Of a DNA stretch of 6,892 bases, positions 5,731 to 6,892 are shown piece after piece. The translations under genes and the position numbers were made by a program. The notes beneath the pieces were generated by a model. The model was given only the letters and a program-made list of their open reading frames with translations, had not been told where the DNA came from and ran no database searches. This stretch comes from JANNMJ01 sp031397815 (GTDB lineage: Bacteria; Bacteroidota; Bacteroidia; Cytophagales; Hymenobacteraceae): assembly GCA_031397815.1 (NCBI GenBank), contig JANNMJ010000035.1, forward strand, positions 1 through 6,892, written 5' to 3'. The number at the start of each line of letters is the position of its first letter. The stretch's first letter is position 1.

Positions 5731-6832
5731 GAGCCTTTCGTCCCCTGCCGTCCTGTTGCGTAACGCCCGAATTTCCGGGCTGTTGGGCGGCGGTTTTCTA
5801 GGGATTTTCACCGCTCACAGCCTCGCCACCACGGCCGAATTGCTGGCAACAGTGCCGCCGTGGCTACTGACGCTGAACCGGTTTCTGCTGCCACTGCTCA
5901 ACGTCTGCTTCATCCTCGGGTTCACGTGGGTCGGGTTTGTTTCGACAGAATATCTCCTTCGATTCCGACGCCTTGAAAAGCCGCGTGACGGCTTCCGGCG
6001 CCCCGTGTACCTGCTCCAAGCCGCCCGGCAGCTAGGGCCGCTTTACGCGCTGTGCCTGCTCATCGGCTTCGGTCTCGAACCGTTACTGGCCGCCGCACAG
6101 CACCTGCCCTACCAAGAACCAGCGCGCCTGAGCTGGTACCTGCTCGGCCTGAGTAATTTCGATAAGCTCCGGATTCAGCCCACCTCGTGGGTTTTGGCGG
6201 AGCTTTGGGCGGTAGCCGCCGTCGGGCAATGGCTGGCAAGCGGGCTTTTAATCCTATGGCTTTCCCCGCGCCGCTGGTGGGTGCCGCTGCTGGGGTTGAT
6301 GCTGGCTGGCTCGCTGAGTTTTCAACTGCTTCACGCATCAGAAACGCTGCTGTTGAAGCTTCACTCCGGCGCCATTTTCACTGATTTCTCCATTGGGAGC
6401 TTGTTCGCCGTTGGTGCGGCGGCGGCTTCCAACGCATCAACAGAAAATGCTCAAAACCGCTGGCGCGCACTGCGTTTCGCGGCGATGGCGGGTTTGCTGG
6501 TACTAGCCCTTTTTCAGCGTCAATGGCTGGCCGTTCCGTTGCTGGCGCCCGCTTACCGCTTGGTCGTCAGCAGCGTTTGCGGCGGTTTGATTCTCGCTTC
6601 TTTCTGTGATAACTCACCCGCAATGCGCTGTTCGTGGGCAGCATACGGCTTCACGTGGCTCGGTCGCCGAACGTATGCCGCTTACTGCCTTCATACTGCC
6701 GCTATCAGCTTAACAGCCGCTTTCCTGACGCACTTGGCCGAACCTGCGGCGTGGCTGCTGACGCCAATCTCTTTATTGCTGACGGTTGGGTTTGCGAGGG
6801 TTTGGGGCGGGAAGGATGCGAGGGAGATGTGA
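5729..6832 (+). CDS. Acyltransferase-3 family integral membrane protein
   Basis: From TTG at 5729 the product is 367 residues with about ten hydrophobic segments, consistent with the acyltransferase-3 (OafA/YrhL-type) family, which O-acylates sugars or lipids of the envelope. Landmarks: ISGLLGGGFLGIFTAH (15-30) aligns with LDGLRGIAALLVVLFH, keeping the catalytic-type His (H30) but with Ser and Leu (S16, L19) for Asp and Arg. FRRPVYLLQAARQLGPLYAL (89-108) matches the FxxRRxxRixPLY block. LWAVAAVGQW (159-168) matches LWSLAVEEQF but lacks the Glu. LGRRTYAAYCLH (311-322) matches LGxxSYxiYLxH. No in-frame ATG exists until about residue 191, so a TTG start is needed. TTG at 5663 lies upstream of the promoter and terminator and is unlikely; 5729 and 5756 (358 residues) are both possible. 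The gene follows the DUF2383 gene but has its own promoter. Confidence 0.75.
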   Translation: MSLSSPAVLLRNARISGLLGGGFLGIFTAHSLATTAELLATVPPWLLTLNRFLLPLLNVCFILGFTWVGFVSTEYLLRFRRLEKPRDGFRRPVYLLQAARQLGPLYALCLLIGFGLEPLLAAAQHLPYQEPARLSWYLLGLSNFDKLRIQPTSWVLAELWAVAAVGQWLASGLLILWLSPRRWWVPLLGLMLAGSLSFQLLHASETLLLKLHSGAIFTDFSIGSLFAVGAAAASNASTENAQNRWRALRFAAMAGLLVLALFQRQWLAVPLLAPAYRLVVSSVCGGLILASFCDNSPAMRCSWAAYGFTWLGRRTYAAYCLHTAAISLTAAFLTHLAEPAAWLLTPISLLLTVGFARVWGGKDAREM

Positions 6833-6835
6833 AGA

Positions 6836-6845
6836 CGTGGCCACG
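6836..6845. repeat. 10-bp perfect palindrome just past the last gene
   Basis: CGTGGCCACG reads the same on both strands, starting 4 bp after the acyltransferase stop codon. It has no loop and no T-run, so it is unlikely to be a terminator. It could be a protein site or chance in GC-rich DNA. Confidence 0.25.
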
Positions 6846-6871
6846 CGCGTTGGAATGTGCCGATTGGGGTG

Positions 6872-6889
6872 GCGGGTCAAGAGACCCGC
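6872..6889. repeat. Short hairpin repeat at the right edge
   Basis: GCGGGTC (6872-6878) and GACCCGC (6883-6889) form a perfect 7-bp stem with the loop AAGA. It lies 39 bp past the membrane acyltransferase stop, so it could serve as its 3' hairpin, but no U-tract is seen before the window ends three bases later. Its form resembles the short dispersed palindromes common between genes in Cytophagales genomes; that resemblance is from memory and is untested here. Confidence 0.45.
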
Positions 6890-6892
6890 GAA

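Noticed and set aside
5566..5811. An 81-codon minus-strand open frame spanning the promoter and terminator junction
   Set aside because: It crosses a perfect terminator and two better-supported genes, and the translation shows no motif.

Overview
This is a GC-rich window that looks like chromosomal DNA of a Bacteroidota bacterium, most likely a Hymenobacter-like member of the Cytophagales; the genus is inference from overall protein character. Two signs are visible. The first protein ends in a domain typical of type IX secretion (T9SS) sorting domains. Upstream of the last gene is a match to the Bacteroidota housekeeping promoter (TTTG, 20 bp, TACTTTTG). There are five protein genes, no RNA genes, no CRISPR array and no recognisable insertion sequence. 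No stretch over 150 bases lies outside a gene.

Left half, minus strand: a membrane-anchored CotH-kinase-like protein (3746 down to 1983) is followed 51 bp later by a secreted zinc metalloprotease of the thermolysin/fungalysin type with a T9SS tail (1931 down to 84). Both start with GTG and probably share a transcript. Each keeps the frame of its family but appears to lack a key residue: the PWDxD-like metal-binding Asp motif in the first and the transition-state His in the second. An inverted repeat enclosing 11-bp-spaced direct repeats lies beyond the protease, at the window edge.

Right half, plus strand: a divergent 148-bp intergenic region with nested direct repeats leads to a FemAB/GNAT-like acyltransferase (3895-5037). 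After a hairpin comes a PA2169/DUF2383 four-helix-bundle protein (5137-5619). Last is an integral-membrane acyltransferase-3 family protein (about 5729-6832) that has no ATG and lacks the family's usual Arg and Glu.

The most interesting stretch is the roughly 110-bp junction at 5619-5731. It packs three copies of an 8-mer at exact 11-bp spacing, a consensus promoter, a perfect 16-bp hairpin with a T8 tract starting about where transcription should begin, and then the likely TTG start of the membrane acyltransferase. This looks like a compact control element (activated promoter plus attenuator or 5' hairpin leader), although the hairpin may simply terminate the DUF2383 gene. The genes suggest cell-envelope or secretion functions, but nothing here proves that the two halves act together.
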